Positions 38,083-47,008 of a stretch of DNA of 64,000 bases are shown one piece after another. The position numbers and the translations under genes were made by a program. Below the pieces are notes generated by a model. The model saw only the letters and a list, made by a program, of their open reading frames with translations, had not been told where the DNA came from and ran no database searches. Location: the NCBI GenBank assembly GCA_009843505.1, contig VYDI01000049.1:62001-126000 (forward strand), read 5' to 3'. Within the stretch, counting starts at the first letter, position 1. The number at the start of each line of letters is the position of its first letter. The DNA is from Holophagales bacterium (GTDB taxonomy: Bacteria > Acidobacteriota > Thermoanaerobaculia > Multivoradales > Multivoraceae).

Positions 38083-40544
38083 CAACCGGCCTCGCCGGCC
38101 CGTCTCGACAGTCTCGCCTCGGTCTCCACGAATGACCGGTAGCGCCCGCTTTCCACCGCCATGAGTTCGTCATGGGACCCGTTCTCGACGATCCGGCCGT
38201 CGTCGAGATAGAGGATCCTGTCCGCCTGCTGAATCGTCGAGATCCGGTGCGTGATCAGGAAGATGGCGCGGCCCTCGCCCCACGCCGACAGGCGTTCGAG
38301 CACCCGGTGTTCGGTATAGGCGTCGAGCGCGGCCGTCGGCTCGTCGAGAATCAGGATCGGAGCGTCCTTGACGATCGCCCGGGCGATCGAGAGGCGCTGG
38401 CGCTGCCCCGTCGACAGCTTGCCGCCCCGGTCGCTCAGGACCGTGTCCAGACCTTCGGGGAGCCCGGCGACGTACTCGTCCACGCAGGCGACGCGTGCTG
38501 CCTCCAGCACCCTCTCGTCGTCCGCATCGGGGACGACGTAGCGGATGTTGTCCCGCACGGACATGCCGAACAGGACGTTCTCCTGCAGGGCGACCGAGAC
38601 GTTGCCGCGCAGGCTGTCCACGTCCAGCCCGCGGAGGTCGACGCCGTCGATCGAAACCGTTCCGGAGTCGGGATCGAACAGCCGGAGCAGCAGACTGACC
38701 AGCGTGCTCTTGCCCGATCCCGTCGGGCCGACGATCGCCGTGATGCTGCCGGGTTCGACAGCGAGACTGACATCGCGCAGAACGGGACGGTCCGGTTCGT
38801 AGGCGAAGTCGACGTTGTCAAAGCGGATCTGGCGCCGGAAGGGTCCCATCGGCGCGGCGTCGGGAGCGTTCTTCACGTCGGGCTCGATGTCGAGAATGTC
38901 GAAGGACCGGTCGAGGCCCATCGCCATGTCCTGCGCCTGCGACCACAGGGTCACGACGTTCCGCACGGAGACGCTCGACGCGCCGATCTGCTCCTGGGCC
39001 CAGTTGTACGCGGCAAGGTTCCAGGTCACGAAACTGAGACCGACGAGGGCGACGAGCGCCATCGCGAACGTCTCTCGTTCGCCATTGGCCCAGACCGCCA
39101 TCAGGAACTGGGCGCTCAGGAGCGCGGCGGCGGCGATCGAGAAGGTGACGATGCCGACGACTGCCATCAGCGACCGGACGCGGAAGGACGCGTTAAACGC
39201 CCTCACGGAATCCCGCTCGAGCCGCTCCTGCTCCCGGTCCGCGGCGCCGTACGCCTTGATCACCCGGATCGCGGCGAACGTCTCCTGGACGCGCGACGTG
39301 AAGTCCGAGTTGGCCTCCCGGGCAGCGAGGGATCGCTCGCGCATCCGCGGCGAGAACCAGCGACCCCACAGGACCGCGAGCAGGACGATGCTGAGCGCCA
39401 TGCCGCCGAGGATCGGGTCGAGCGCGGCCAGGAAGACGACGCCGATCGCGTACGTGCTCAGCATCTGCATCGACTGCGTCACGTTGCCGATGACGGCCGT
39501 GACCTGGGCGCTGTCCTGGTAGATGCGGTAGACCGAATCGCCCACCCGGTGGTCGCTGTGGTAGCGGAGAGACAGCCCGAGCCAGCGCTCCACCAGCGCC
39601 ATCCGCAGGTCCTGGTTCACCCGCTGCATGATGAAGATGTAGTAGTACGGCAACAGCATCATCACCGGGAGCTGCGCGAACCAGCCGAAGACCATGAAGA
39701 CGGCGTAGATCCACTTCAGGCTGTGCCGCTGCTCGGCGGTCAGCGGCGCCAGGTCGATGTTCGGTTCGGCTGCATCGGCGTCGGGTTCCACAGACTCCGC
39801 ACCGGCTCCAGGCTGCGCTTCGCCGGCAAGTTCCGACCGGCCGATGAAGTCGGCCAGGAACGGGGTCAGCGGCTCGGCCTGCAGGATGGACTGGCTGATC
39901 AGGTCCACCGAGAAGAGCGCGATCACCATCGTCAGCAGGGTCGAGGCCCACACCAGGACGAAGTAGTAGACGAGGTGGCTGCCGAGCCGGATGCGGAAGC
40001 GCAGCTTGCCGCCGTCGAACCGGTACTGCAGGACCCAGATGCAGACGCATCCCGCCGCCACCAGCCCCACGTATAGCGAGTCTGCGAGACCGTCCACGCC
40101 GAACAGCGCGAACAGGAACGTCGCCGTGCCGACGAGCACCAGCGCGAAGGACGCCCAGAGGTAGGCGCGGCCCTTGGCGAAGAGGAGCACCCAGACGAGG
40201 ACCGCCATCAGGACCGTGCCGACCAGCAGGAGGTCGTGGCGCCAGTCGGTACCCGGGGGCGCCAGCCACAGGAGCGGGCCGAGCGCGGTCAGGACAGTGA
40301 CCAGGGGCGGAACGTGACGGAAGCTCCAGGCGCCCTCCGCGGCGGCGTCGCCGCCGGCGGCCTTCCCGCGCGGCAGCTCCCGCCAGCGGCCCACGATCTG
40401 GGGCCACAGGTAGGGCCAGGTCCGAACGAAGATGCGGAAGACGGCGACAAAGCCCTGCTCCTCCGGGGCCTTGCTCGTTGGCTCCGGCGGGGTGTCCCCC
40501 TCGCCCCAGAAGGGGAGGGCGCGTGCCTGTTTCAGATCGTCCAC
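38082..40544 (-). CDS. ABC exporter half-transporter with extended membrane domain
   Basis: 820 residues, larger than usual (about 580-700). The first 260 residues add an N-terminal cytoplasmic stretch and about four extra helices before the exporter core. An acidic Ala/Glu/Asp-rich insert (about residues 240-275) follows. The core shows the coupling region Y-H-S-D-H-R-V-G-D-S-V-Y-R-I and the ATPase motifs G-P-T-G-S-G-K-S-T, L-S-T-G-Q-R-Q-R and I-L-I-L-D-E-P-T-A-A-L-D. It starts at GTG 40544, 25 bases after the esterase stop. Coupled to the 698-residue half, presumably as a heterodimer. Exported substrate unknown; a secreted-esterase neighbour suggests an ester-containing product. Confidence 0.9.
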   Translation of the reverse strand: MDDLKQARALPFWGEGDTPPEPTSKAPEEQGFVAVFRIFVRTWPYLWPQIVGRWRELPRGKAAGGDAAAEGAWSFRHVPPLVTVLTALGPLLWLAPPGTDWRHDLLLVGTVLMAVLVWVLLFAKGRAYLWASFALVLVGTATFLFALFGVDGLADSLYVGLVAAGCVCIWVLQYRFDGGKLRFRIRLGSHLVYYFVLVWASTLLTMVIALFSVDLISQSILQAEPLTPFLADFIGRSELAGEAQPGAGAESVEPDADAAEPNIDLAPLTAEQRHSLKWIYAVFMVFGWFAQLPVMMLLPYYYIFIMQRVNQDLRMALVERWLGLSLRYHSDHRVGDSVYRIYQDSAQVTAVIGNVTQSMQMLSTYAIGVVFLAALDPILGGMALSIVLLAVLWGRWFSPRMRERSLAAREANSDFTSRVQETFAAIRVIKAYGAADREQERLERDSVRAFNASFRVRSLMAVVGIVTFSIAAAALLSAQFLMAVWANGERETFAMALVALVGLSFVTWNLAAYNWAQEQIGASSVSVRNVVTLWSQAQDMAMGLDRSFDILDIEPDVKNAPDAAPMGPFRRQIRFDNVDFAYEPDRPVLRDVSLAVEPGSITAIVGPTGSGKSTLVSLLLRLFDPDSGTVSIDGVDLRGLDVDSLRGNVSVALQENVLFGMSVRDNIRYVVPDADDERVLEAARVACVDEYVAGLPEGLDTVLSDRGGKLSTGQRQRLSIARAIVKDAPILILDEPTAALDAYTEHRVLERLSAWGEGRAIFLITHRISTIQQADRILYLDDGRIVENGSHDELMAVESGRYRSFVETEARLSRRAGEAG

Positions 40545-40569
40545 ACCGCCGGGAGCTTACGCCGCAGCG

Positions 40570-41799
40570 CTAGGGATCCGCGGTTCTCCTGCGGCCCTCG
40601 ACGGCAAAGTCGCTTTCGGGAGGCACGTCGAGGCTCAGGGCACCGCGGAAGCTGTCGCCCCGGACCTGCAGCCAGACACTCAGCTCGCCAACCGATCCCT
40701 TGCCCCAGTTCACCTGGGATCCGGACGCGACGTACTCGTAGCTCAGGATGCCGTCCTCGAACCGGATCGCCGTGACCTCCATCTCGTCGTCCACCTCGTC
40801 GTGGAGCGTCGCGGCTAGCGCGCCGTCCTGGGCGGACACGGCCAGCACGCTGCGGCGGAACTCGCCCAGGACCTTCGTCAAGACGTCCCACTCGCCGACC
40901 ACCGCGGCGGGATCCGCCCGCTCCCCGGCGCCCACGACACCGGGATAGTCGCGCCAGAGCCACCGGAGCGTGTCGGGGAAGATGGCGCCGCCGTGCCTCA
41001 GATCGTGGCCGCCCGTGCCCATCTCGAACCGGTAGTCGTAGCGGGCGAACATCAGGGCTGAGTCCATCTGGAGGTTCGCCAGCGCCCAGTCTCCCTCCGC
41101 GAGGTTGATGTCGTTCTCACCGTCCTGGAGGAAGACGCGGATCGGCTTCGGATTCCCGCGGGTCTTCCGAATCAGGTAGGGGTACCGGGAACCGCCCTGG
41201 AGCCGCGTGTAGCTGCCGACGTGGCTGACGACCTTGCTGAAGGCGTCGGGGCGCTGCCAGGCGACGGTGAAGGAGACCAGCCCGCCATCGCTCATGCCGG
41301 CGATCGCCCGGCCGGCCGCCTCGTCCGTCAGGTTGTAGTCCCTGCCGACCTCCGGGAGGATCTCGTCCAGCAGGAAGCGGGCGTAGGTGTCGTCGAGCGG
41401 CGTGTACTGGTTGCTCCGCTGGTCCCAGAGGATCTCCTTCATGCCGGGGTTGATGAAGACGCCGATCGTCACCGGCATCTCTCCCCTGTGGATCAGGTTG
41501 TCGAAGACGGTCGGCGCCCGGACGGGGCCCTCGGGTTCCATGTAGAACTGACCGTCCTGGAAAACCATGACGGCCGCGGGTTCGGCGTCCGTGTACTGGG
41601 CCGGAACGTAGATCCAGTACTCGTGGGTCGTGCCCGGGTAGATGCGGCTGGCGTCCCAGGTGTGCTTCTCCACCGTGCCCGTTGGGACGCCTTCCTGGGG
41701 CAGGGAGTCGGGGCCGAGGGCGTACTCAGTGCCGCCGGCTCCGGTCGCCATCAAGAGAAACAACAGGGGGATCGGAACGTGTCCGATCCCCCTGCCCAT
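40570..41799 (-). CDS. Secreted esterase, enterochelin esterase/EstD-like
   Basis: 409 residues, alpha/beta hydrolase. The N-terminal segment (P-L-L-F-L-L-M-A-T-G-A) is a short signal peptide. The nucleophile is Ser170 in G-M-S-D-G-G; the expected late histidine is in G-G-H-D-L-R-H-G-G. The first half resembles Fes/IroE-type esterases (Y-W-I-Y-V-P, V-M-V-F-Q-D-G), while the last 110 residues form an extra beta domain. The gene starts 19 bases after the TonB receptor stop. A TonB receptor followed by a Fes-like esterase resembles siderophore or ester-substrate use, but sulfated or acylated glycans fit too. A strong hairpin overlaps the first 12 codons; ATG 41751 is an alternative start without a signal peptide. 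Confidence 0.82.
   Translation of the reverse strand: MGRGIGHVPIPLLFLLMATGAGGTEYALGPDSLPQEGVPTGTVEKHTWDASRIYPGTTHEYWIYVPAQYTDAEPAAVMVFQDGQFYMEPEGPVRAPTVFDNLIHRGEMPVTIGVFINPGMKEILWDQRSNQYTPLDDTYARFLLDEILPEVGRDYNLTDEAAGRAIAGMSDGGLVSFTVAWQRPDAFSKVVSHVGSYTRLQGGSRYPYLIRKTRGNPKPIRVFLQDGENDINLAEGDWALANLQMDSALMFARYDYRFEMGTGGHDLRHGGAIFPDTLRWLWRDYPGVVGAGERADPAAVVGEWDVLTKVLGEFRRSVLAVSAQDGALAATLHDEVDDEMEVTAIRFEDGILSYEYVASGSQVNWGKGSVGELSVWLQVRGDSFRGALSLDVPPESDFAVEGRRRTADP
41764..41794 (-). terminator. Perfect 13-bp hairpin with following T-rich run
   Basis: The minus strand reads CAGGGGGATCGGA, a five-base loop, then TCCGATCCCCCTG, followed by TTGTTTCTC. This is a textbook intrinsic terminator or attenuator shape. 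It sits 25 bases after the TonB receptor stop and inside the start of the esterase coding region. Confidence 0.65.
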
Positions 41800-41818
41800 G
41801 ACTACAGCGCCGGCGACG

Positions 41819-44740
41819 CTAGTTGAACGGCCGGAAGCGGAGCTGCAGGCCGAGCTCGCGGGGAGGCGTCACGAAGCCGATCGCGGGGACGCCCCCGTTG
41901 CCGGAGATCGGCAGGTACTCGAGGACCGCGACATCGTCCATGATGTTCTTGACGAACAGCGAGATCGACCACCTGTCGCTCGGAGCGCTCCAGGTACCGC
42001 CCACGTCCAGCCGGTCGAATGCCGGCAGCTCCCAGATGTCGACGTTGCCGATGCTGGGGAACGCCGACTCGGTGTAGGCGTAGGTCGACTGGAACGAGAG
42101 GTGGCCCGCGGAGACGAGCGGCTTGAACCAGGACGCCGTCAGCGCCAGCTTGTTCTGCGGCGCCTTCGGCAACCGGTTCCCGGTCTGATCCGTCGGCAGG
42201 TCGTACTCGCTGGTGGCCGGCTCGCCGGTGTCGAAGTTGATGTAGTTCCAGATCGCCGTCTGGGCATCAGGATGGCCGTCGATCACCGAGGAGTGCGGAC
42301 CGATCTCCGAGTCCTGCCAGGCAAAGAAGCCCCGGAGCCCGAAGGAGCCGATCCGATAACTGAACTCCAGGTCCACACCCTGAATCGTCGTGTCGGGAAT
42401 GTTCGCCGTGTACTCGACGAGCGGCGTGGAGGAGTAGATCGAGATCGGAATGTCCACACCCGGCGGCGGTGCCTGCGTGGCGGCGAGCTGGTAGTTGTCG
42501 AACTGGTTGTACCAGAGCCCGGCGGAGAGCTGAAGGCGCGAGTCGAGGAAGAAGCCCTTCGCCCCCAGTTCGTAGTTCACCAACGTCTCTTCCTCGATGT
42601 AAGGCGGCACCTGGCCCGGCAGGCCGATGTTGAAACCGCCGGAACGGAACCCCGTGGAGACGCGGCCGTACACCAGATGGCCGGCCTCCGTCGTGCGCTC
42701 CAGGGCAAGGTGGCCGATCGGCCGCGCCCAGCTCTGAGGGTAAGGATTGCCTTCGCCTGAGAGCGCGATCGTGACCGGAGCGCCTCCCAAGGCCAGCGTG
42801 AAGAACCCGCCCTGGTCCACGGGCTTCTGCTCCTTCTCGTCTTCGGTGTAGCGAATGCCGCCCGAGAGCGCCCAACTGTCGTTGAACCGGTAGTCGACAC
42901 TGAAGAACGCGGCCTCGGTCCAGTTCTTGCCCCTGTTGAAGAAGCTGAGCAGATGGCTGAGATCGTCGCCCTCGGGGCAGTACCAGTAGAGCCCTTCCTC
43001 GTCGCCCGCCGGGTCGCTCGTGCCGATGCCGAATCCCTCGACGACCTTGATCAGGACATCCTGGCAGTTGTTGGCCTCGACGAAACCGTAGATCGGCGAT
43101 GCCCTTCGAGCCTGCTCATCGGCCGTCCCGAAGCGATACGGGATCTGCAGATCATGGCGGTGGATCGTCCCGGACCTCGTGTTCTTGTACCTGAAGAACC
43201 CGCCGATGAAGTTGAAGTCACCGGCGTAGCTCGACCTGAACAGGAGTTCCTGCGAGTCTTCCTCGTACTCGAACGGCAGGTCGTAGAACGAGTTCGAGAA
43301 CTGCACCGTCCCGTCGGGACACAGGCCGTCCCAGCGCCCCACCGTGCAGGACGTCAACGTGTGATCCAGCGAATCCGGGCTACCGCCAAGGCCGTGACCG
43401 CCCGGGGGAGTGTTGATCGGCACCCGATCCGTGTAGTCCGCGTCGCGGAGGGCCTGCTGCACCGTTTCGCCGCTGCTCGCGTTGAAGCTGATGCCGAGGG
43501 ACCTCGAGACCTGCCAGTCGGCCCGGAGCACGCCGAAATCGCTCTCGCTCTCGTTGATGCCGGGGTAGTTCAACGCCACCCTGTTCTGGATGTCGCCGGG
43601 GCAGTTCCACGCGGGAGTATTGAGGCCGCAGCTCGGATCGAGGGCCGGGTTGGGCGTCTCCCAGAGGTAGTAACGGTTCCGGGAGTAGCCGCCAGTCGTC
43701 CGGTCCACGTTCGAGAGCTGCACGAAGGCCCGTGGCGTCCCGCTGTCCTCTACATGGGACCAGCGCGCCCTCACGTTGAGCCGATCGGTCTCGGCGCGAA
43801 GCTGCGGCGCGTAGAAGATCTGATCGGGAGCGTCATGGTCGCCGCCCGGCCCGACGTTCTCCTGTCTGCCGTCGCCCGTGTGGTTGCCGGCCGTCAGGCG
43901 GAAGCTGAAGGGACCGTTGCCCAGCGGGCCGCCGAGCGCCCCGTTCAGGCGCTGCTGCGAGATGTCGGTGACTTCCCCCATCAGCTCGGCATCCCAGTGA
44001 TCCGTCGGGCCCTTGGTGACCACGTTGATCGCACCCGCGATCGAGTTGCGGCCGTTCAGGGTTCCCTGGGGTCCACGGGCCACCTCGACGCGTTCGAGAT
44101 CGAAGCCGCCGCCGGGCGTCGTGCCGTAGACGCCGAGCGTGTACGCGCCGTCGACGTAGGTGGCGACGGCATAGTCGGCCTGGTCGTACTGCGCGTTCCG
44201 GGTACCGATGCCGCGGATGACCGTTCCCTGGCCCTGCTGTTCTATCTCGTCTCCGAACTGGAGGCCCGGAACCAGGTTCTGCAGATCCGTCCTCTCCTGG
44301 ATCACGAGCTCTTCGAGCAGCGCCGAATCGAACGCCGAGATCGTCATCGGCACTTCCATGACGTTCTCTTCGACCCTCTCCGCCGTGACGACGACCGTGG
44401 CGTGGTATGCGGGGCGGATCTCGAAGTCGACCGTCGCGCCGCTGGCGCCCACCTGAACGGACTGGCTCGACGACTGGAAACCCTCGAGGCTGGCGGTGAC
44501 CGTCTGGCTGCCGGCCGCGACGCCCGAGATCGAGAAGGCGCCGTCCGCGTCGGTCATCGCATCGCCGCCGCCCTCGACGCTGACGGTCACGCCCGGGAGC
44601 GGATCACCGTCCGCGTCCGTCACGGTCCCCGAAACGGCGCCGTCCTGGGCGAACGCGGGCAAGGCCAGGAGCGACAAGGCGAGGGTCCAAAGGGTGAAGA
44701 CTCTCAGGGTCTTCGGTACGGCTCGAAGTCTGCTCTCCAT
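41819..44740 (-). CDS. TonB-dependent receptor with carboxypeptidase-regulatory-like N-terminal domain
   Basis: 973 residues. Signal peptide (L-L-A-L-P-A-F-A-Q), then an 80-residue CarboxypepD_reg-like beta domain (V-S-G-T-V-T-D-A-D-G-D-P-L-P-G-V-T-V). The plug domain (L-V-P-G-L-Q-F, R-G-I-G-T, V-E-V-A-R-G-P-Q-G-T-L) and a 22-strand-type barrel ending L-Q-L-R-F-R-P-F-N follow. It takes up large substrates across the outer membrane using TonB energy. Start ATG 44740 has GGAGGG upstream; the frame to 44869 crosses the divergent promoter region. First gene of the leftward cluster receptor-esterase-ABC-ABC-WD40. Ligand unknown; barrel loops are rich in aromatic residues. Confidence 0.92.
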   Translation of the reverse strand: MESRLRAVPKTLRVFTLWTLALSLLALPAFAQDGAVSGTVTDADGDPLPGVTVSVEGGGDAMTDADGAFSISGVAAGSQTVTASLEGFQSSSQSVQVGASGATVDFEIRPAYHATVVVTAERVEENVMEVPMTISAFDSALLEELVIQERTDLQNLVPGLQFGDEIEQQGQGTVIRGIGTRNAQYDQADYAVATYVDGAYTLGVYGTTPGGGFDLERVEVARGPQGTLNGRNSIAGAINVVTKGPTDHWDAELMGEVTDISQQRLNGALGGPLGNGPFSFRLTAGNHTGDGRQENVGPGGDHDAPDQIFYAPQLRAETDRLNVRARWSHVEDSGTPRAFVQLSNVDRTTGGYSRNRYYLWETPNPALDPSCGLNTPAWNCPGDIQNRVALNYPGINESESDFGVLRADWQVSRSLGISFNASSGETVQQALRDADYTDRVPINTPPGGHGLGGSPDSLDHTLTSCTVGRWDGLCPDGTVQFSNSFYDLPFEYEEDSQELLFRSSYAGDFNFIGGFFRYKNTRSGTIHRHDLQIPYRFGTADEQARRASPIYGFVEANNCQDVLIKVVEGFGIGTSDPAGDEEGLYWYCPEGDDLSHLLSFFNRGKNWTEAAFFSVDYRFNDSWALSGGIRYTEDEKEQKPVDQGGFFTLALGGAPVTIALSGEGNPYPQSWARPIGHLALERTTEAGHLVYGRVSTGFRSGGFNIGLPGQVPPYIEEETLVNYELGAKGFFLDSRLQLSAGLWYNQFDNYQLAATQAPPPGVDIPISIYSSTPLVEYTANIPDTTIQGVDLEFSYRIGSFGLRGFFAWQDSEIGPHSSVIDGHPDAQTAIWNYINFDTGEPATSEYDLPTDQTGNRLPKAPQNKLALTASWFKPLVSAGHLSFQSTYAYTESAFPSIGNVDIWELPAFDRLDVGGTWSAPSDRWSISLFVKNIMDDVAVLEYLPISGNGGVPAIGFVTPPRELGLQLRFRPFN

Positions 44741-44803
44741 GGCGGTTTTCCCTCCGTTGTGGCGCCGGCGCCGAGACACCGGCCAGCTAGCTCTTGATCC
44801 GCT

Positions 44804-44828
44804 GAACATGATACACCGTTCAATGTTC
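44804..44828. promoter_or_regulatory. Inverted repeat in a divergent promoter region
   Basis: GAACAT and ATGTTC arms separated by 13 bases lie between the TonB receptor and ADP-ribosylglycohydrolase genes. The spacing suits a dimeric regulator. The arms are only 6 bp, so this is a weak candidate operator. Confidence 0.3.
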
Positions 44829-44861
44829 CATGCCGTAACCCAGCACCCCGGATCCAACAGG

Positions 44862-46937
44862 ATGAACATACCTCTACCCCAGGACTACGCGGAACGGGTC
44901 TACGCCGGCGTCCTCGGCAAGGTCATCGGCGTCTACCTCGGCCGGCCCTTCGAGGGCTGGCCCTACGAGTGGATCCGGAAGCGGCTGGGCGACATCGACT
45001 ACTACGTCCACGACCGGCTCGACGTTCCCCTGATCGTCACCGACGACGACATCACGGGAACCTTCACCTTTCTGCGGGCGCTCGAAGACCACGGCTCGGG
45101 CGCCGATCTCAGTTCGCGGGAAGTGGGCGAGACGTGGCTCAACTACCTGATCCGGGAGCGCACGGTGCTGTGGTGGGGCGGCCTCGGCAACTCCACCGAA
45201 CACACCGCATACCTGCGTCTCAAGAGCGGGATCGAAGCGCCCGAAAGCGGCTCGATGGAATTGAACGGCAAGGTCGTGGCCGAGCAGATCGGCGCCCAGA
45301 TCTTCATCGACGGCTGGGCGATGGTCGCTCCTGGCGACCCGGACCTGGCGGTCCGCCTGGCCACCGCCGCCGCGCGGGTGAGCCACGACGGCGAAGCGGT
45401 CTACGGCGCGCGCGTGCTGGCCGCGATGGAGTCGATGGCGTTCGTCGAACAGGACACGGACACGCTCCTAGACGTCGCCCTCGGCTACATCCCGCGGGAC
45501 TCGGTGATCGCCAGGATGATCGGGGACCTGCGTCGCTGGCATGCCGCGAACGGCGACTGGCGCGCCAACCGGGAAAGGCTGGCCGAGCGCTACGGCTACG
45601 ACAAGTACGGCGGCAACTGCCACATGGTCCCCAACCACGGCCTGATCATCCTCGCGCTGCTACACGGTGAGAGCGACTTTTCCGAGACGCTGAAGATCGT
45701 CAACACCTGCGGTTGGGACACCGACTGCAACTCGGGCAACGTCGGCTGCCTCCTGGGCATCAAGGAAGGCCTGGCCGGCATCGAGAGCGGCCTGGAGAAA
45801 GGGCTCGACTGGCGTGGTCCGGTGGCCGACCGCGTCTACCTGCCGACGGCCGACGGTGGCCGGGCGATCAGCGACTGCGGCCATGAAGCGCTGCAGATCG
45901 TCAACATGGGGCGCCGACTCGCCGGCAGGGAGGCGCTGGCGCCCAGGGACGGCGCGCAGTTCCACTTCGCCTTCCCCGGCTCGGTTCAAGGCTTCCAGGT
46001 CGCCGACGGCGAGGCCGAGATCGCCAACGTCGTCCTGCCTTCAGGGGATCGCGCCCTTCGCGTCGACGCCTCGGACGAGGCCCGGGTCGGCTCTCCCGTC
46101 TTCATTCCCTCGCTGGAGACGGCGAAGTGGTTCGAGGGCCGCGTCTATCCGTTGATGGCGTCGCCGCGGATCTTCCCCGGCCAGACCGTCGAGGCGACGC
46201 TCAGCGCCGGAACGGAAGCCGTGTGGGCGAACGTCTATCTCGGCTACTACGGCGAGAACGACGAGACCGGCACGTTCGACGACGAAGGCCTCGAACTCGG
46301 ACCCGGCGAGAGCAGGCACGTCTCCTTCACCGTGCCGGCGCTGCCCGGCCCCGTCTTCTCCGCGGGCGTCCGCGTTCAGGGCCCGGCCGGACCCGTCTTC
46401 CTTGAGTCGCTCAAATGGTCCGGCGCACCGGACTTCCGGCTCGAGCGCTCGACTCATCGCGGCACGATGTGGCGCCGCGCCTGGGTCAACGGCGTCGACC
46501 TGCTGACCAAGGGAACCGAGATGTTCCGGCTGGTCCAGAACGCCGGCATGGGCCTGCTGATGCAGGGAACCCGGGAGTGGCGCGACTACTCGGTGACCGC
46601 CGACGTGACGCCCCATCTCGTCGAGAGAGCCGGCGTCGCCGCCCGGGTCCAGGGCCTCACCCGTTTCTACGGCCTCTTCCTGGCTCCCGGGAACCGCGTG
46701 CAGCTCGTGCGCATGCTGCACACCGAGGAGGTGCTGGGCGAGGCCGACCTCGAATGGCGGCTCGGCGAGACCTGCGAGCTGACCCTCGAGGCCCGTGGCA
46801 ACCGCCTCGCCGGCAAGGTCGACGGCGCGACTCTCCTCGAAGCGACCGACGACGCCCTGGACTGCGGCGCCGTCGGCCTGGTCATCGAGGAAGGACGGCT
46901 GGGTGTCGACCTGATCGAGGTCCGCCCTGTCGCATAA
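44862..46937 (+). CDS. ADP-ribosylglycohydrolase-family protein with C-terminal beta domains
   Basis: 691 residues. Residues 1-350 are an all-helical ADP-ribosylglycohydrolase fold. The di-magnesium motifs are T60-D-D-D and W-D286-T-D288-C-N-S-G. Such enzymes remove ADP-ribose from proteins, nucleotides or small molecules. The remaining 340 residues are beta-rich; the last 170 look like a LamG/DUF1080-type sandwich (G-V-A-A-R-V-Q-G-L). That is unusual for this family and suggests a carbohydrate or nucleoside-sugar substrate. There is no signal peptide from ATG 44862; ATG 44823 would add 13 residues. Divergent from the TonB receptor. Confidence 0.85.
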   Translation: MNIPLPQDYAERVYAGVLGKVIGVYLGRPFEGWPYEWIRKRLGDIDYYVHDRLDVPLIVTDDDITGTFTFLRALEDHGSGADLSSREVGETWLNYLIRERTVLWWGGLGNSTEHTAYLRLKSGIEAPESGSMELNGKVVAEQIGAQIFIDGWAMVAPGDPDLAVRLATAAARVSHDGEAVYGARVLAAMESMAFVEQDTDTLLDVALGYIPRDSVIARMIGDLRRWHAANGDWRANRERLAERYGYDKYGGNCHMVPNHGLIILALLHGESDFSETLKIVNTCGWDTDCNSGNVGCLLGIKEGLAGIESGLEKGLDWRGPVADRVYLPTADGGRAISDCGHEALQIVNMGRRLAGREALAPRDGAQFHFAFPGSVQGFQVADGEAEIANVVLPSGDRALRVDASDEARVGSPVFIPSLETAKWFEGRVYPLMASPRIFPGQTVEATLSAGTEAVWANVYLGYYGENDETGTFDDEGLELGPGESRHVSFTVPALPGPVFSAGVRVQGPAGPVFLESLKWSGAPDFRLERSTHRGTMWRRAWVNGVDLLTKGTEMFRLVQNAGMGLLMQGTREWRDYSVTADVTPHLVERAGVAARVQGLTRFYGLFLAPGNRVQLVRMLHTEEVLGEADLEWRLGETCELTLEARGNRLAGKVDGATLLEATDDALDCGAVGLVIEEGRLGVDLIEVRPVA

Positions 46938-47008
46938 ACTGAGTCGACACCCACGATATGATCAGGTCTAATCAAGAGCACCCGCGAACCATCAAGCAGA
47001 GGTCCACG

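Noticed and set aside
42953..44797. A 614-codon plus-strand frame opposite the TonB receptor
   Set aside because: Low-complexity Arg/Val/Ala composition, no ribosome site and no family features. The receptor on the other strand has plug and barrel signatures.
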